A stretch of DNA of 64,000 nt from Flavobacterium hydrocarbonoxydans (GTDB lineage Bacteria > Bacteroidota > Bacteroidia > Flavobacteriales > Flavobacteriaceae), in contig NZ_WSTB01000002.1 in assembly GCF_009789235.1 (NCBI RefSeq), positions 62,001 through 126,000 of the forward strand, in the 5' to 3' direction. Position 1 is the stretch's first letter. Each line of letters opens with the position of its first letter. A program made the translations under genes and the position numbers. The notes beneath the pieces were generated by a model. The model had not been told where the DNA came from, searched no databases, and saw nothing but the letters and a program-made list of their open reading frames with translations. Shown one piece after another: positions 62,331-64,000 of the stretch.

Positions 62331-62912
62331 ATGATAAAATTTAAAAAGATACTTCTAATTATTCATTTTGGAATACTCGCAATATTGATAATGAATTTAA
62401 TTTTTAAAGCAATCTTCGAAATTAGTTTAATTTCGAATTTGCGCTTTTCCCTAAAGGTTATCTTTTATTTTTCGGCTTCAGTTTTATTTTTTTACTATCG
62501 AAAACCTTTTAAAAAAGTATCATTATATTTTTCAATCTATATATTTTCTCCATGTTTAATTTTTATAAGCTGGTTAATGGATGGCATTCTCGGAGCTATA
62601 TTATCCTCTATTTTTCTTTTCTTATTTGCTCCTGATGACATTAGATTCAAAAATGATCAAATCCAAATTAATAAAAAATTTGGAGGTTTTTTAGGTGCCT
62701 GTTGTACATATGAAATAATTGAGAAAAAGTATTTATTGTTCGAAAAAAATATAGCTGAATTTCAATTTGAAAAAAACCTATATCTGAAAAAAAATGATGT
62801 TAAGATTAAAAATGATATTTTGGAAATGAATCTCATCTTAAAAGATTATAATTTAACAGAAGATCATTACATCGCCAAAGACACTATTATTTATGTGGCT
62901 TTAAAAAAATAA
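62331..62912 (+). CDS. membrane protein of unknown function
   Basis: I do not recognise this 193-residue protein. It has three or four hydrophobic segments in the first 105 residues (about 5-28, 38-55, 65-82, 86-100), then a soluble, lysine- and isoleucine-rich tail. The gene starts at the base after the MFS stop codon and is AT-richer than its neighbours, which may point to recent gain. Confidence 0.7.
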   Translation: MIKFKKILLIIHFGILAILIMNLIFKAIFEISLISNLRFSLKVIFYFSASVLFFYYRKPFKKVSLYFSIYIFSPCLIFISWLMDGILGAILSSIFLFLFAPDDIRFKNDQIQINKKFGGFLGACCTYEIIEKKYLLFEKNIAEFQFEKNLYLKKNDVKIKNDILEMNLILKDYNLTEDHYIAKDTIIYVALKK

Positions 62913-62925
62913 AACTTTAGGATAG

Positions 62926-63822
62926 ATGAAACAATTACAATTGGCTTTCTTCTTAATGTTGTCCTTTTTGGTAAACGGGCAAAATCTCTACATTAAAACC
63001 TACGGAAACAAAAAGGAGAAAGCCATTGTTTTTATTCATGGCGGCCCAAGCGGAAATTCGACGTTATTTGAAAGTACTACGGCTCAAAGTCTTGCCGATA
63101 AAGGCTTTTACGTAATTGTTTACGACCGCAGAGGCGAAGGAAGATCTACAGATTCTAATGCAAAATTTACTTATAATGAAGCTTTTCAGGACTTAAATTT
63201 TATCTACAAAAAATACCATTTAAAGAAAGCTACACTCCTTGCTCATAGTTTTGGCGGTCTCGTAGCAACACTTTTCACAGAAAAATATCCTAAAAAAGTG
63301 AATGCACTTGTTTTGGCTGGAGCTTTGATTTCGCAACAAGAAACTTACGATCACATTTTGAATTCTGTTGGAGAAAAATATGCAGAAAGAATTAGTGAAA
63401 TTAAAAAACTAGATAAAAATTCAGCCGAGTACAGAAAAAAATGCTTTGATTTAGCCGGTGAAAACGACTACTTTAAAATGCCAAATCCAACTGGAGATTC
63501 TCAAAAACTAAGAGCTAATTACGAAGCAAGCAATTTTTATAAAACCAATATTAGAAATCAAAATGCACCGTTGCTTTTTTATAAAAATGAAAAGCTCAAA
63601 AATATAGACAGCACACCGTATCTTCAAAAAATTAAATCAGCAAACACTCCTGTTTTCGCTATTTATGGTAAGGAAGATGGCATTTTTTCATCAACTCAAA
63701 TTAATTCAATTAAAAAATTAGTGGGCGAAAATCATTTTGCATTACTAGAAAATTGTTCACATTATCTCTTTGTCGATCAACAGAATAGATTTCTGGAAAA
63801 TGTTAAAAATTGGATAAAGTAA
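62926..63822 (+). CDS. exported alpha/beta hydrolase
   Basis: The 298-residue protein has a signal peptide (about 1-18, L-V-N-G-Q) and an alpha/beta-hydrolase fold. The oxyanion motif is F-I-H-G-G-P-S-G-N, the nucleophile elbow A-H-S-F-G-G, the acid probably in Y-G-K-E-D-G, and the base in N-C-S-H-Y-L-F-V-D. The H-G-G-P motif is shared with proline iminopeptidases. The substrate is unknown. It follows the unknown membrane protein after 13 bases. Confidence 0.88.
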   Translation: MKQLQLAFFLMLSFLVNGQNLYIKTYGNKKEKAIVFIHGGPSGNSTLFESTTAQSLADKGFYVIVYDRRGEGRSTDSNAKFTYNEAFQDLNFIYKKYHLKKATLLAHSFGGLVATLFTEKYPKKVNALVLAGALISQQETYDHILNSVGEKYAERISEIKKLDKNSAEYRKKCFDLAGENDYFKMPNPTGDSQKLRANYEASNFYKTNIRNQNAPLLFYKNEKLKNIDSTPYLQKIKSANTPVFAIYGKEDGIFSSTQINSIKKLVGENHFALLENCSHYLFVDQQNRFLENVKNWIK

Positions 63823-63869
63823 TTCTGATTTCAAATCCTATTTCATTTCTTTAGAAGAAATTTCTTCAA

Positions 63870-64000
63870 ATGAAATACAACATTACTCTTGCTTTCTTCT
63901 TTCTAACTTTTGGAATAACAGCTCAGGAAACTTCCATTTCGGGCGAAATAAGAGATTCTAAAAACAATCAATTTTTAGAATATGTTAATATTGGCATAAC
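63870..64000 (+). CDS. CarboxypepD_reg-like outer-membrane protein, start only
   Basis: The first 43 codons are visible: a signal peptide (M-K-Y-N-I-T-L-A-F-F-F-L-T-F-G-I-T-A-Q) followed by S-I-S-G-E-I-R-D-S-K-N-N-Q-F-L-E-Y-V-N-I, the start of a CarboxypepD_reg-like domain. It is probably a TonB-dependent receptor or related barrel cut by the window edge. Confidence 0.75.
   Translation, partial: MKYNITLAFFFLTFGITAQETSISGEIRDSKNNQFLEYVNIGI

Noticed and set aside
1..64000. tRNA or rRNA genes, IS elements, prophage genes
   Set aside because: I found no cloverleaf ending in CCA-type acceptor, no rRNA-like sequence, no transposase or integrase, and no phage structural gene. A tRNAscan run would be the decisive test for tRNAs.

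Overview
The window is AT-rich chromosomal DNA from a Bacteroidota bacterium, most likely Flavobacterium or a close relative in Flavobacteriaceae. The signs are TonB-dependent receptors with CarboxypepD_reg-like N-termini, a type IX secretion (T9SS) sorting domain, DUF4296/DUF4271/DUF3098/DUF5686 proteins, -7 promoter elements of the TAnnTTTG type, little Shine-Dalgarno sequence, and many intergenic inverted repeats. I saw no IS element, prophage, CRISPR array, rRNA or tRNA.

Layout. 1-2270: end of a GNAT gene, aspartate kinase, and a type II toxin-antitoxin pair. 2302-7138 (minus): an outer-membrane beta-barrel receptor, an exported NTF2/DJ-1 fusion and a membrane-anchored AraC regulator; a 55-bp direct repeat and an AraC relic show that this block was partly duplicated. 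7312-12834: a very large unknown outer-membrane protein, a Lys/Ala-rich exported repeat protein and a GT-B glycosyltransferase. 13015-16432 (minus): an OprO/P-type porin with a PhoR/PhoB-like sensor and regulator, followed on the plus strand by a TonB-dependent receptor, a beta-helix lipoprotein and a stand-alone T9SS sorting domain. This may be a phosphate-responsive uptake block.

21479-34334: LuxE-like acyltransferase, a toxin-antitoxin pair with a broken toxin, tyrS, an epimerase, a mannosyltransferase-pyrC-DUF4296 operon facing away from DUF4271-hemD, an Lrp regulator, a zinc peptidase and leuS with repeat-derived and other extra segments. 34508-37280: ftsX-DUF3098-uppP-truB, an envelope and translation operon. 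37330-43027: a ParE-type toxin-antitoxin pair, a putative 25-residue protein, a thioredoxin-like protein, pyrH-frr and a DUF5686 protein.

43156-49514 is an accessory stretch: a 21-bp tandem array whose minus strand reads as a heptapeptide-repeat protein, a CPA2 antiporter, a LytS/LytTR pair, a tandem array of about 150-bp units and an SMR exporter. 49515-64000 returns to conserved genes (MMPL exporter, asnS, rpoN, tdk, rsmI, recJ, an MFS transporter) mixed with small uncharacterised genes.

The strongest leads are the heptapeptide-repeat ORF (43237-43686), the palindrome inserted in frame in leuS (33366-33431), the polycationic exported protein with a PBCV-adaptor-like tail (10808-11398), the nested 26-bp palindrome between the two-component genes (15595-15730), the possible micro-protein (37970-38047), and several families of intergenic hairpins repeated across the window.
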